64,000 nucleotides of DNA, taken from positions 45,765,714 to 45,829,713 of the forward strand of contig NC_091017.1 in the NCBI RefSeq assembly GCF_041296385.1. Reading direction: 5' to 3'. Under the pieces are notes generated by a model that had not been told where the DNA came from, made no database searches, and saw only the letters and a program-made list of their open reading frames with translations. The stretch comes from Aphelocoma coerulescens. Lineage: Eukaryota; Chordata; Aves; Passeriformes; Corvidae. Below, piece by piece: positions 54,801 through 63,291 of the stretch; position 1 is the stretch's first letter, and every line of letters begins with the position of its first letter. The position numbers and the translations under genes were made by a program.

Positions 54801-57800
54801 GAATTAAGATAGTGTGCTGGTTATGATGTCAGAGTCATGAGTGACCTGTAAACCAAAAATCTTTCCGCATGGTTAGTGTTTTAAAGCTCATAAGCTAAGG
54901 AATTGCTCTTATGTTGTGTTGAAAATTGAATTTTTTAACTAGCTTTGATTGTATTTTTGTTATATATAAAAATCAAAGCATGTGAAGAGAAGTCAGAATA
55001 AAATGTAGTCTCAGAAAGGTAGCATGTCTTTTGCTTGTGCAGGCCTACTTTCTGAAACAGTTTCATTGATTCATGATGTTTGCTGGAAAGAGAAATTCTT
55101 GCATTTTAAAAGCTCTGAAATACATTTTCATTTTGTAATGTAAGACCTCTCAGGTGCACCTGCTTGATTTGCATGTGAATTCTGAACAGTTCTTGTTTCA
55201 TGTGACACTTCTGAAATGTCTGTCTGTTTTTTTTTTTCTTTTTAATTCTCAAGCTCACTATTTGGATAAGATAGTGAAAGGTACTGTATATTTGCTCTTT
55301 GACATGCCTATATCTACATGTTTGGGTTTTTTAAATATTAATATATAGTTAAGAACATCCTAGTCTGGGCAAAAGAATCTTCTCTTACATACATTCCATG
55401 GATTATATAAATAACTCATACGGCTTTCAACTCATCTCAAAATTTTGCTTCTGTTACATGGTAACACTTTATCAGTAATTATACATTTATATGCAAACTG
55501 TGTACATGTATTAGATTTAATCTGAACCAATAACTGAAGATAGTATTCATTTGCTGTTTGGAACGGGGGTTTTTTTGTTAGTTTTGTCATTGGACCTCTA
55601 CGTACAAAACCCTAAATATTAAGAAAACAAAGCAAAGTGGTGCTCTTGTCATAGAACAAGTGTCATTAGTTCTAAAGAACAGATTAATTATAGAGATGGG
55701 TGTGTTTATCAGTCAGATCAATAGAATTCCCGGGGCTTTTAAGCTTTTGATTATCTGAATGTAGAAAATCTATAGGAAATTATGACTTGTATCCTGTATG
55801 AGTCTAGAAAAATCTTTTATGGTCTATGCAACATTTTCAATTAAGAGGTTCAAGGATGCAAAAGCCTACCATGAAACAGCAAAGATTCTTGTATCTTCAG
55901 TTACGGTGAAAAATTGATTTAGAAAAATGTTTAAAATATTCCTACCCCTCTTTCCCCAAATATCTTTCTCTATTCCTTGTGTTTTTTTCATTGGAATATG
56001 GCAATATTGATGGCAATATCCAGGCTTTCACACAATAAGTCTTGAGTGTACCCAGTCGACTCCTAAATTGCTTTGTCAGTATTGCAATTATATATGTAAG
56101 TCTTCTGTAAGTCAAATAGAAGCAATATTAAGAAAAAAATCTACCTCAGTACATTAACAAATACTATTAGCAGCTGCAGTCGGAAAGTATAAAAGTAGCA
56201 AGACTAATTTCAGCCTGGCATGATGGCACTATATCCATAACTGTAGCATCCCCATCCTTCCTCACAAGAGGTTTTCCAGGTTTTCCTGATTCTCTTCTAA
56301 GAGTGATTTGACAAGAGTTAAGCACCCTTTATCACTTTTTTTTCTGGGAATGTTTGTAATTTGGAGCTGCAGGCTTAAAAGAAGTCAGTAAATTGAAAAC
56401 TCTTTAGAAGAAAAAAAACAACTTATTTCTGAAAACCTGCTCTAAACTTAACCAAAATGGATCAGTAGGTCAGTTCACAAAGATAGGTGTTCTAAAAAGT
56501 GAAAAATTGTTTACCCAGTTACTTAGGGGTTTGGATGAATGTTTACAGAAAATTGGTGTGTCCAGAAATATCTGATTTGTAGCCACCTTCTCATAAGATA
56601 TTTAGTGCCATATCTGTACTTGCTTCTGTCAGTGTCTTATCATAGTCATAGATAAGGAACACCGAAATCTACATAATTATAGCGTTGTCATCCTCATACA
56701 GATCATGTTGGCTGCATGCCAGATTTCATCACTAGGAAGTGACAGATACTGTTTTTTTTTAATGCAATGTTAGACTGAAAACAATTATCGATTTTGGATA
56801 TATTAAATTATGTTAATTGTTTCCCAAATTTTCCCTCCTTGGCCATAAAAGCAGACAAGATAGGATATAAAGGTAACAGCACAAAAGCCTTAGGGAGATT
56901 GTCACAAAAAATCACTCTCTGCTATCTGTCTTGAAGCACGTCACTACCGTGTTTTTGTTCAGTCTATCAATGTTTATTGTGGTCCTTATGGTATTTCATT
57001 TTGTCCGTCCTAAGTAATCAAATACGCACAGCTATTACATTAAGTTGGAAATCCTGTTGGTCCTGTCCCATCCGTATGCAGCCTGAATCCTAATGTTTGT
57101 TAGAATAGATGCTAAGCTGCTTCACTATTTCCTGGGCTTTGCTTATTCTGTGAAAAGGAATGTATTTTTGGCATAAAGTATAGTCATTAAAACTGGCCTA
57201 TACTTTGTGCAATTATTTAACACACTGTAATTTCACATGAATACACGGCAACTCTGAGACCAGATAAAGTTAACCTTCTTTTTTATTACTTGCCTAAAAT
57301 CATACCCATTTTCCTACTTAAGAATTTGGAGGGATTTGTTCATAGTAACAGGGAGTTTAAACATTTGTTCCAGTAAGTAATCAGTACTGCATAGAGCAAA
57401 TAATGATCTATTCTATGAGCACAGAAAAATGTATCATTTTACACAGCTGTGTTTGCACTATGCACTCATCTCTTGTTACTTTGAAAAAAAAAAAAATTTA
57501 AAAAACCAAACTTAATTTTGTCTGGCCTGCAGGTATTTAGAGGATTGGTGCATTTATTTCCTGCCTGTACAGGTAAGTGGTGTCTCAAGTGTCAGGCCAA
57601 TCAAAGATGCCACTTTGTTAAGAATAACGTTCCCCAGGTAATGTTGCTGTTCCACTCCATGTGCAATTACAGTCTTTGTGCTGTTCTTAAGGCCTGTTCC
57701 CAATAAGTGTCCCTTGTTTGTATTTTTTTTTTCTTTTTATATTATTACAATATTTAAATCACTTGTGATTTCTCTTTGTCTGTTTCAACAGAGGGCTGCC

Positions 57801-57938
57801 CTGGTTTGTGCAACAGCAATGGGAGATGCACACTGGACCAAAATGGCTGGCACTGTGTCTGCCAGCCAGGATGGAGGGGAGCAGGTTGTGACGTAGCCAT
57901 GGAAACTCTCTGCACTGACAGTAAGGACAACGAAGGAG
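3566..57938 (+). CDS. TENM3: Teneurin-3, partial gene: nine constitutive exons plus two microexons
   Basis: Seen: nine AG/GT-bounded exons join in one frame (1619 nt, about 540 residues) into a single-pass type II membrane protein: cytoplasmic tail end, transmembrane helix, linker and eight EGF repeats. Two optional microexons add 45 nt. Known: teneurins are about 2700-residue adhesion receptors that bind latrophilins and other teneurins across synapses, and TENM3 guides wiring in the visual system and hippocampus. Paralogue choice: the linker and EGF wording (for example [26 protein letters not shown]) fits TENM3 as I remember it and differs from TENM2 at many positions; this is recall, not an alignment. 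The coding start lies upstream of the window, and the exon after 57938, which should open with DGL-type sequence, was not found. About one fifth of the protein is covered. Confidence 0.95.
5294..5339. repeat. 46-bp direct repeat, copy 1
   Basis: Matches 6610-6655 with three mismatches in 46 bp (starts gaaagaa, ends gctgggaaa). Flanks do not match. The two copies lie 1316 bp apart on either side of a CR1. Confidence 0.85.
5964..6355 (-). mobile_element. CR1 LINE 3' fragment, antisense
   Basis: Begins with the CR1 3' tail (tcatagaatggtttgggttg) and runs into the 3' part of ORF2; the minus frame at 5955-6149 reads [10 protein letters not shown]. 5'-truncated at about 6355. Confidence 0.92.
6610..6655. 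repeat. 46-bp direct repeat, copy 2
   Basis: Second copy of the sequence at 5294-5339. The CR1 at 5964-6355 lies between the copies, but the repeat does not abut it, so it is not its target-site duplication. Confidence 0.85.
6951..7087 (+). other. Exon-like open stretch with splice-site-like ends, function unknown
   Basis: An open frame is flanked by tttgcag and gtgaga and has no stop across 137 nt; the frame continues from 6923 to 7180. I do not recognise the protein. Used in TENM3 it would enter in phase but leave the next exon out of frame, so it would be a frame-breaking cassette or a chance pseudo-exon. Confidence 0.2.
7924..8007. repeat. (TGAA)n microsatellite, about 21 units
   Basis: A perfect tetranucleotide array except one C substitution near 7988. 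The minus strand reads as repeated FIHS, giving spurious open frames (7771-8049 and 7791-8027). Confidence 0.97.
11094..11167. repeat. 12-bp perfect inverted repeat with E-box cores
   Basis: agcacatgtggc (11094-11105) and gccacatgtgct (11156-11167) are exact reverse complements around a 50-bp spacer. Each contains CACATGTG. Confidence 0.7.
16312..16332. repeat. Poly(A) run of 21
   Basis: Uninterrupted A run. I see no retrocopy upstream that would explain it. Confidence 0.9.
19439..19473 (+). other. Putative G-quadruplex motif
   Basis: G runs of 3, 4, 6, 3 and 3 separated by loops of 6, 4, 5 and 1 bases, on the sense strand within an AT-rich intron. Confidence 0.6.
19970..22080 (-). mobile_element. 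CR1 LINE, 2.1 kb, with degenerate ORF2 (reverse transcriptase)
   Basis: Antisense to TENM3. Read on the minus strand from 22080 down, it gives scattered frames of the CR1 ORF2: 21775-22059, 21161-21640 ([17 protein letters not shown]), 20955-21473 ([11 protein letters not shown]) and 20698-20964 ([11 protein letters not shown], the polymerase active-site block with the DD pair kept). Frameshifts and stops break it, so it is inactive. The 3' end lies near 19970 and shows an old-subfamily tail rather than the ATTCTATG form. The 5' border is approximate. Confidence 0.92.
22090..22430. other. Unassigned intronic sequence next to CR1
   Basis: An open + frame at 22173-22427 has no domain I recognise. 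It may be more of the CR1 5' side or unique sequence. Confidence 0.2.
23907..23969. repeat. 32-bp tandem duplication
   Basis: aaataaggatttcaactgag... occurs at 23907 and again at 23939 with a single base change. Confidence 0.9.
25606..25728 (+). CDS. TENM3: TENM3 exon: end of transmembrane helix and start of extracellular linker
   Basis: The acceptor is ctaccaccag and the donor is gtaggt. The exon is 123 nt: two bases complete the split Ala codon, then 40 codons, then one base. It begins AMHLFGLNW, which finishes the membrane helix left open by the previous exon, and continues as a polar, Asn/Thr/Pro-rich linker. An N-glycosylation sequon (NDT) sits at exon residues 15-17, on the extracellular side as expected for a type II protein. 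The phase 1 join to the exon at 29462 restores Gly. The frame on the + strand runs on past the donor for a few codons; that extension is intronic. Confidence 0.93.
25729..29461. other. TENM3: TENM3 intron, 3.7 kb
   Basis: Donor gtaggt, acceptor cccaccag. It includes a GC-richer stretch at about 26088-26260 with open frames on both strands (25962-26234, 25982-26314) and a loose inverted repeat; I could not assign it. The rest is AT-rich without recognisable content. Confidence 0.8.
29462..29676 (+). CDS. TENM3: TENM3 exon: extracellular linker domain, first part
   Basis: The acceptor is taacccaccag and the donor is gtgaga. The exon is 215 nt (two bases plus 71 codons) and ends in phase 0. This exon is split by stops in the intron on both sides. 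It encodes the membrane-proximal linker conserved in all teneurins, including [16 protein letters not shown] and the block ending [10 protein letters not shown]-glycosylation sequons lie at exon residues 9-11 (NNT) and 48-50 (NIS). There are no cysteines. The wording matches TENM3 rather than TENM2, which as I recall has a V-T-Q-E version of the same stretch. Confidence 0.95.
32690..32850 (-). mobile_element. Old CR1/L3-like fragment, antisense
   Basis: The minus frame reads [20 protein letters not shown], resembling the ORF2 C-terminus of CR1-type LINEs but well diverged. Borders are approximate. Confidence 0.6.
32856..32873. repeat. Poly(T) run of 18
   Basis: Uninterrupted T run beside the old CR1-like fragment. 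Confidence 0.85.
36144..36354 (+). CDS. TENM3: TENM3 exon: extracellular linker domain, second part, with cleavage candidate
   Basis: The acceptor is tttgttgcag and the donor is gtaagc. The exon is 211 nt (70 codons plus one base). It starts [12 protein letters not shown] and ends in NTII plus a split codon. Residues 25-31 read RAGRQAR, giving two overlapping R-x-x-R motifs just before SVSLHE. Teneurin-2 is known to have a furin site in the equivalent linker position; use of this one in TENM3 is inference. The remainder is the conserved block with [10 protein letters not shown]. An upstream open frame from 36021 is intron read-through, since it crosses the acceptor. Confidence 0.95.
36355..36888. 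other. TENM3: TENM3 intron, 534 bp
   Basis: Donor gtaagc, acceptor ccttttag. A short imperfect repeat of tctaaggcataag occurs near 36531 and 36561; nothing else is evident. Confidence 0.85.
36889..36990 (+). CDS. TENM3: TENM3 exon: EGF repeat 1
   Basis: The acceptor is ttccttttag and the donor is gtaaat. The exon is 102 nt: two bases, 33 codons, one base. After ESVVE it encodes one complete six-cysteine EGF-like repeat (C-x3-C-x5-C-x4-C-x-C-x8-C). It is separated from the next exon by an intron of only 145 bp, the shortest here, so this pair of exons may be recognised by intron definition (inference). Confidence 0.95.
37136..37330 (+). CDS. TENM3: TENM3 exon: EGF repeats 2 and 3
   Basis: The acceptor is tgtctcacag and the donor is gtaaat. 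The exon is 195 nt (two bases, 64 codons, one base). EGF2 has five cysteines: the usual third one is replaced in the NGQYSKG stretch by Tyr. The unpaired partner is the known teneurin device for disulfide-linked dimers. EGF3 has the full six. The acceptor is a tandem NAGNAG (cagcag across 37133-37138): a shift of three bases would remove one of two adjacent Ala codons. The upstream site is taken because the double Ala matches TENM3 as I recall it. All three + strand frames are open for part of this exon, but only this one fits the phases and the cysteine pattern. Confidence 0.95.
37331..38674. other. TENM3: TENM3 intron, 1.3 kb
   Basis: Donor gtaaat, acceptor ccctgcag. AT-rich; no element recognised. 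Confidence 0.85.
38675..38875 (+). CDS. TENM3: TENM3 exon: EGF repeats 4 and 5
   Basis: The acceptor is gtctccctgcag and the donor is gtaaga. The exon is 201 nt (two bases, 66 codons, one base). EGF4 (ADCLDPAC...) has six cysteines. EGF5 ([16 protein letters not shown]...) has five, with Tyr in the place of the third, matching the design of EGF2; together these two repeats give the covalent dimer in teneurins. A sequon NWT lies in EGF5. Family members as I recall have Pro where this one has Ser in MCSDQC; this is a tolerated-looking change and I would not read more into it. Confidence 0.95.
38876..41818. other. TENM3: TENM3 intron, 2.9 kb, with an AT-rich homeodomain-site-like stretch
   Basis: Donor gtaaga, acceptor acatgcag. 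At about 40262-40410 several TAATTA/ATTAAT/TAATGA-type cores cluster; this is described under findings. No coding sequence seen. Confidence 0.8.
41819..42004 (+). CDS. TENM3: TENM3 exon: EGF repeats 6 and 7
   Basis: The acceptor follows a long pyrimidine tract and reads gacatgcag; the donor is gtaggc. The exon is 186 nt (two bases, 61 codons, one base). It encodes two six-cysteine EGF repeats and ends HCTI plus one base of a split codon. This is the junction at which the microexons at 55254 and 56855 can be inserted. The exon is far richer in GC and CpG than the AT-rich introns beside it, which leaves open frames on the other strand (41745-42002) that are artefacts of composition. Confidence 0.95.
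46003..46268 (-). mobile_element. CR1 LINE 3' fragment, antisense
   Basis: Opens with the bird-type CR1 tail (atcataggatcatagaatag) and continues through the typical 3' end to about 46268, where it is truncated. Confidence 0.92.
55170..55175 (+). promoter_or_regulatory. TGCATG (Rbfox-type site) upstream of the 27-nt microexon
   Basis: An exact TGCATG lies 79 nt before the exon. Rbfox proteins bind UGCAUG; sites upstream of an exon usually favour skipping. Function is inference. Confidence 0.4.
55254..55280 (+). CDS. TENM3: TENM3 27-nt alternative microexon (insert AHYLDKIVK between EGF7 and EGF8)
   Basis: Seen: a long T-rich tract ends in tctcaag, then 27 nt, then gtactg. With the base carried from 42004, the exon reads AHYLDKIVK and leaves one base, exactly the phase of both neighbours, so inclusion or skipping keeps the frame. 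The acceptor uses AAG and the donor has a weak +4/+5, as often in regulated exons. Known: teneurins have a short alternatively spliced insert at this EGF7-EGF8 position, and a teneurin insert of this wording is familiar to me; the insert affects teneurin shape and binding. Inclusion in any tissue cannot be judged from DNA. Confidence 0.9.
55281..56854. other. TENM3: TENM3 intron between the two microexons, 1.6 kb
   Basis: Donor gtactg, acceptor aaagcag. AT-rich; holds the TGCATG at 56713. No repeat recognised. Confidence 0.75.
56713..56718 (+). promoter_or_regulatory. TGCATG (Rbfox-type site) upstream of the 18-nt microexon
   Basis: An exact TGCATG lies 137 nt before the exon, inside GCTGCATGCC. 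Same reasoning and caution as for the site at 55170. Confidence 0.35.
56855..56872 (+). CDS. TENM3: TENM3 18-nt alternative microexon (insert DKIGYK)
   Basis: Seen: a pyrimidine-rich stretch, then aaagcag, 18 nt, and gtaaca. Joined by the carried base it reads DKIGYK and again leaves one base, so it can be used alone or after the 27-nt exon ([15 protein letters not shown]) before EGCPG of the next exon. Length, phase and splice signals all agree, and I recall this hexapeptide in longer TENM3 isoforms. It is too short to appear as an open frame and would be missed by ordinary gene prediction. Confidence 0.85.
56873..57791. other. TENM3: TENM3 intron, 0.9 kb
   Basis: Donor gtaaca, acceptor ttcaacag after a long T-rich tract. 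Open frames at 57518 and 57678 are intronic read-through. Confidence 0.8.
57792..57938 (+). CDS. TENM3: TENM3 exon: EGF repeat 8
   Basis: The acceptor is ctgtttcaacag after a strong T-rich tract; the donor is gtaaga. The exon is 147 nt (two bases, 48 codons, one base). It encodes EGF8, six cysteines in the [12 protein letters not shown]... pattern, followed by [15 protein letters not shown], the start of the Cys-rich/acidic segment that leads to the transthyretin-like domain in teneurin structures. It is the last TENM3 exon in the window; the next one should continue with DGL and was not found up to 64000. Confidence 0.95.
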
Positions 57939-60900
57939 GTAAGAGACACCAACTGGATCTTTAACTCTGGGGAGAACATGTTGAGGAATGGAGATTTTTC
58001 AGTCAGGTGATTAAATACTGCCATGAGAACCATACACACGTTTTACTCGCTCTTTCACCTGTAAGAATATGCCATGGTCTTCAGTGCTTCTTTATGGCAT
58101 GTCAGCAAAGCCTTACAAGCTGCACATGACACGTGGGATGTGTACTTAGACAAAGATGGGTGTCACCTTAGTTTCTCAGCAGTGTTCTTTTATACTGGAA
58201 AAAAACATAGTTTCAATTCAGTGAACTGTTGTAGAGGGGAAAAAAAGGAAGGAGTTCAAAACTTTCAGTGACCTCACAAGGAAGTTGTCCCAAGAAAATG
58301 GCCGAACTGGGAGTTTACAGTTTGAACTATGATGCAATTGCTGGAAACAATTGGTTGCCCAGCCTACAGAGATCTTACCTCTCCATAGCCCATGAATGCT
58401 CAGGTAACTGACAGGATGCTCTCAGAAGTCTTTTTTTTTTTCCAGCTTACTTTTCCACAGTCTGTCATTCAGGTGTAACAGTCTGCAGCGAAATGCAGGC
58501 AGGACTGCTAACTTAAGGAATCAGCCTACAATTATTGTTGTAGTCTTGGGAAGCTAGAGAGGCTGTAACTTAGTATGACTCCAGAATCACATTAAAAAAA
58601 AACCACAAAAACAAGATTAAATGTGAATGCAGTCAAATATTGGATCAGCATAATGCTTTTATTGTCTCTCTTTCTTCCCCTTCTCTCATCAATTCTTTTT
58701 GCTTAACACCTTCAAATTCAAAGAAGAGATAAAAACTCCATTAGGGCCTCTGGATGATGATAAAGTCATCTGGGACTTTGTCTTTCCATTTTAGACTGCA
58801 TGTGCCTCTGCAACTGCTGGTTGGCTCTTTCCTCTCATATCCCTACTGCAGCTGGGATCTTAGACATCACAAACTGTAAATAACAGTGGCATGTACTTCC
58901 TGAGGAAAATAAATAACACGTGTAAAACTGTGCTCCTGTACACGTCATTTGGCTTGTCATCCTTCTACATTACATATTATATATTTTGAGGCAGTTTTCC
59001 ATACTTAGGGGCCTAAACAGTCTGTCCCAGATTCCACACAGAGATGTGCTTGTTTGGGGAATTAAGTTCAGGTGGGACAAGAAATTACAAGATAAGGAAA
59101 AAAGAGAAACCTGCAAACATGAAGAGAGACAAAGCAAGAAGGAGGAGAAACTAGGTGGAAGCATAAAGAACTTGGAGAAAAACATAGATTGTGTAGGGAA
59201 CAAAACAGGAGAAGACATTGAAAGCCCAATATTAGACTAAAACAGGTTCAGTAAATGTTAGAGATCATATAAGGATGTGACATATGAGAGCAAGAGTCAG
59301 GAGCAGGTAATGGATTGGTAAGAAGAAGAAGAACAAGGTGAACAGGGATGCATGTAAATGGAACAAGAGAAAAGAAGTTGCTCCTTCAGACCAAAAACAA
59401 TAATAGCTTTTTGTGGGGAAAAGGAACAAAGAATTGGAGCAGAACAGTCTAACAGGATGACTTAAAGAAGAAAGAACAATTTTGGGAAAAAATAGCTAAT
59501 GCTGGTGTTTTGTTGCATTTTTCTCTCGCTCATTATTGCCTTTATGGACATCATTGTGCAGCTATGCATGAGGAAGGGGTTGGCCAAGCCGTTGTTTTGC
59601 CATGATTGACCTGTGTTGTGCAATTTGTCAATGGCATTTCTCTTAATTCATATGCTTCAGTACAGAGCATATTCACTTCTGTTTTTGACTGTGGCTGAGG
59701 AGAAGGGTTAAAATTTAACAATTAAATCAAATTAAAAATGGAAGTATACCTAACAAAACTGGGGAAAGAAAGTCTCCTTTGGAAGCTACCTGGAAAGATA
59801 AGAAGTATTTCTTCCCTTTCCTGCGATCAACCCACTTACCTCCAAGCAAGGCATTAAAATTTCAGACAGCTACAGGGACTGACACAAGTATTCTTCTGCT
59901 GTATTTGTTTATTGTGGGAGATTAGGTTATCTGAGCACTTGTGCTGAATTCATTGTATGACTGCGGGTAGTGTGATCTACATCTCACAAGGCTCAGTGGT
60001 TATATAATTTAAGTTATCTCAGTTATTGTCTATTTGATATGCTGTGGTTAGTGTTTATGCTTTATCCTACACTGGGTAGAATATATTTCATATATTAATA
60101 TGAGCAGAGTTCATTAATAAAAGTGTCTGCTGTTCCTTTGATTCTTAGCTCTTTCTGGGACTGATTATTCAAATTCTATGAACATGAGCATCCAAAGGAT
60201 CTCAATGGGAATATTCTCCATAGGAAATTCTAATGGTATCAAGGCGTACCTGAGTATTTTCCCTTCTAGATACTATTGGTATATGATGGGATGACTATTA
60301 CTTATCTTCCTTTTAATACAGATTTTTCAGAGTCTTGGAAATAATTTCCATTCTTGTTAAGGCTCACTCTTTATTTTCCCCTGTATTTGACTGGATTTTT
60401 CTTTACATTTTAGCAACCCACAAGGAAAGTGTGTGCAACAAGCAGATCTTAGCCTGAATTAAACTCCTAATGACTGTGAGAAGAGGGAAGTCAGAGCTGT
60501 GGGTGGGTGGAATAAGCCTAACTTCTTGGGGAAAAAATGTGTCACTATTATACTTTACCAAAGTGGGCCATGCTTTGTTATCACTGTAGGAATAATAAGA
60601 AACAGGAAAAGTCACTGTTTACTCTTTAGTTTAGGCGGATCCTTATTGAACAAATTCCTTAGTTAAGTTTGCTTTTTATTAGCTCCTATCCAGTTATTTA
60701 GAGTAGTTAAAAATTTCCACGAGCAAGATTTAAGGGATCATTAATATTCTTTTTTTGCTGAAACAAAAATAAACACTGTAATAAAGCAAAGCATACTTAG
60801 CACTACTGTATTTTTTTAGTTACTTGCATAGTCTAGGACAGCCTGTTCCTGGCAAACATTGTCACAGGATAGCACAAATTCAGCCTAAGATTGCCTAAAC

Positions 60901-61799
60901 TGGGGCCTCTTCTCTGATAGTGGCTAATAGCAATTGCTTAGCAAAACATTATAATAGGGTAGATGTGAATTTATATTTTCTTTTGTATGTTAACAGACTG
61001 CTAATTAAAGTAAGAAATTACTGCCACTAAATGTTTTGAATGCCAGAAGAGTTGCTAAGTGCAAAGATAATCCAAGCTAAGGAAGTCTCAGGAAGTAGCT
61101 ACTCGAACTAGGAGTGATACAGTGGCATACTCATGTTCTCTAGTTTGTGCTCCAACACTTCCCATTATTCTTCAGCTTTTTGTTTGCATCTATGGCTGCT
61201 GGTGAATGCTGGGTTCATATATCCATGGGACTTATCCACAGTGACTCCAAGATTTCTTTCTGGAGTGAGAACTCATTTGGAGCCCCACATTCTATATTTT
61301 AGGCATCTTCACTCAACAGTAGCATAGAATTTCAGTACACTATAGGTATGCTTGTAAAGATGCTGCAATAGTAACATTGAGCAAGGTCCTTGCACACTGT
61401 TTAGGAATAAATTAAGGTCTGTTTGTGCTTTTGTGGCTTTTCTGACCAGCTGTTCCTACAAGCAGTCATTTTGATGTCTATGATTGAGTCTACTCATTGT
61501 AGTCTGTTGCAAAATTGCGGTATGTGAGGATAACTGAGGTTTGTTTTTACAGTTTTCTTTCCTTTCCTGTCTCCTGCCTTAGTCTGCCAGTCACCAAAAT
61601 TGTCCTGGTGGGATGGCCAGATCAAGAATGTGTTTTAGTTAGGTCCTTGGCCACCATCTCCCCTTTACACTGGCAGATCTTTTGCCCAGGACTTACTTCG
61701 CACCTCTGTTTTTCTTCCTACCAGCAAACAGTGCCACTGATACATCCTACTTTTTAGACATGCATTGTGGGGATCCTCTGTCTTGACTCCTCTCATTTA

Positions 61800-62328
61800 A
61801 TCACAGAATCATAGAATGGGTTGGGTTGAAAGTGACCATAAAGATCATCTAGTTCCAACCCCCCTGCCATCAACAGAGACACTTCCCACTACACCAGGTT
61901 GCTCAAAACACCATCCAGCCTGGTGTTAAATACTTCCAGGGATGGGCAATCCACAGCTTCTTTGGGCAGCCTGTTCCAGTGCCTCACCTCCCTCACAGTA
62001 AACAATTTCTTCCTTATATCTAATCTAAACTTTCAGTTTAAAGCCATTTGTCCTTGTTCCATCACCATCTGCCCTTGTCAAAAGTTCCTCTCCAGGTCTT
62101 GCAGGCCCTCTTCTGGTACTTGTAGGATGCTACAAGGTCTCCTTGGAGCCTTCTCTTCCTCAGGCTGAAAAACCCCAACTCGCTCAGCCTATCATCATAG
62201 GAGAGGTGCTCCAGCCCCCAATCATCTTTCTTGGCCTCCTCTGGACTCACTTTAGCAGGTACATGTCCTCACACTGGGGGCCTCAGAACTGGATGCAGAA
62301 CTCCAGCTGGGGTCTCACAACAGTACAG
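61800..62328 (-). mobile_element. CR1 LINE 3' fragment, antisense
   Basis: Begins with the CR1 tail (atcacagaatcatagaatgg) and proceeds through the usual 3' region; the minus frame at 62062-62250 reads [20 protein letters not shown]. Truncated at about 62328. Confidence 0.93.
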
Positions 62329-63291
62329 TTTTGATGGTTTTATGAATCTCTCCAAATAAGCAATTCTATCAACAGTCCATGCCCCATTGTAATTCAGTGC
62401 ATTTTGCAGCAAAGGTAAAAGTAACATTTGTCAAGATTTTTACAGGTAGACTTTAGCTTTTGAGGAAGAAAACAGTAAAGTTCTCATGGCATCTTTTGTA
62501 TATAGAACCACTTACATCTAGAACAAGGAAACATAAATAGCCTTCTGAGACTTGATAGTGACTGTCCAGCTGCCTGTAGGAGTTTCTATTTCCTTTATAA
62601 TTTCACTGTCATATTTGAGTGATATAACTGACAAGGCACTGTTGAGCTAAGTCTCATATTTTTCAAGCTAAACAAAATTCATCAATAAATTTGAAGAGCC
62701 ATTTCAGAGAGGAAATTTTACTCTGCTTCACACAGTGCAATAGAGTACTTGACTTAGTGGTACTAGATAGCTCTAGCCACATAAGTACAGAGAAAGAATG
62801 AAAAATGTTTTCTCAAGTTATAAAGAGCCAGATTCATAACCATCCGTCACTCGGCTGGGCAAGTTACTGATAAACTCCACAGGAAAATAACAAACAGCAT
62901 ATCCCTGTGTCTTGGCTGGTGAAAATGAGATTCTTTCTCTGATTGATGTTAGTGGAGAGGCTTGTAAAAATGCATTTCCAGCTGATTAGTTCAGAAGGTG
63001 TCAATCTCATGCAGTTTTATGACCTGCAGACTATACTCCAGATGTACATTTGCTTTTTATAAACTAACAAAGATGAATGGAGAAATCTGAGCATTTCTTT
63101 GGCAACTGCACCAGATATTGCATGGGAGACCATACAGATATATAAAACCCCAAAACTATTCTTTTAACCATCAGTACCCCTAGCTTTGACACTGATCCAG
63201 GCTTCTGGAGTTAAAACCAACAAGGGAGGTCAGTACTTCAGCTAGGAAAAAGTTTCATATTTTACAAGAATGAGAATAGAAAATTGCAAGA

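Larger units (their letters stand above)
42005..55253. other. TENM3: TENM3 intron, 13.2 kb, ahead of the microexons
   Basis: Donor gtaggc, acceptor tctcaag when the 27-nt microexon is used. It contains one CR1 fragment (about 46003-46268), a short TA repeat near 45520-45535 and GT-rich stretches near 43745 and 53415. I checked the rest for further in-frame short exons and saw none I could support. Confidence 0.8.

Noticed and set aside
3566..57938. Assignment to TENM1, TENM2 or TENM4
   Set aside because: The linker and EGF wording fits TENM3; TENM2 as recalled differs in many linker and EGF positions.
58000..61790. Search for the next TENM3 exon
   Set aside because: No acceptor followed by the expected DGL-type continuation was seen; open frames here have no teneurin similarity.
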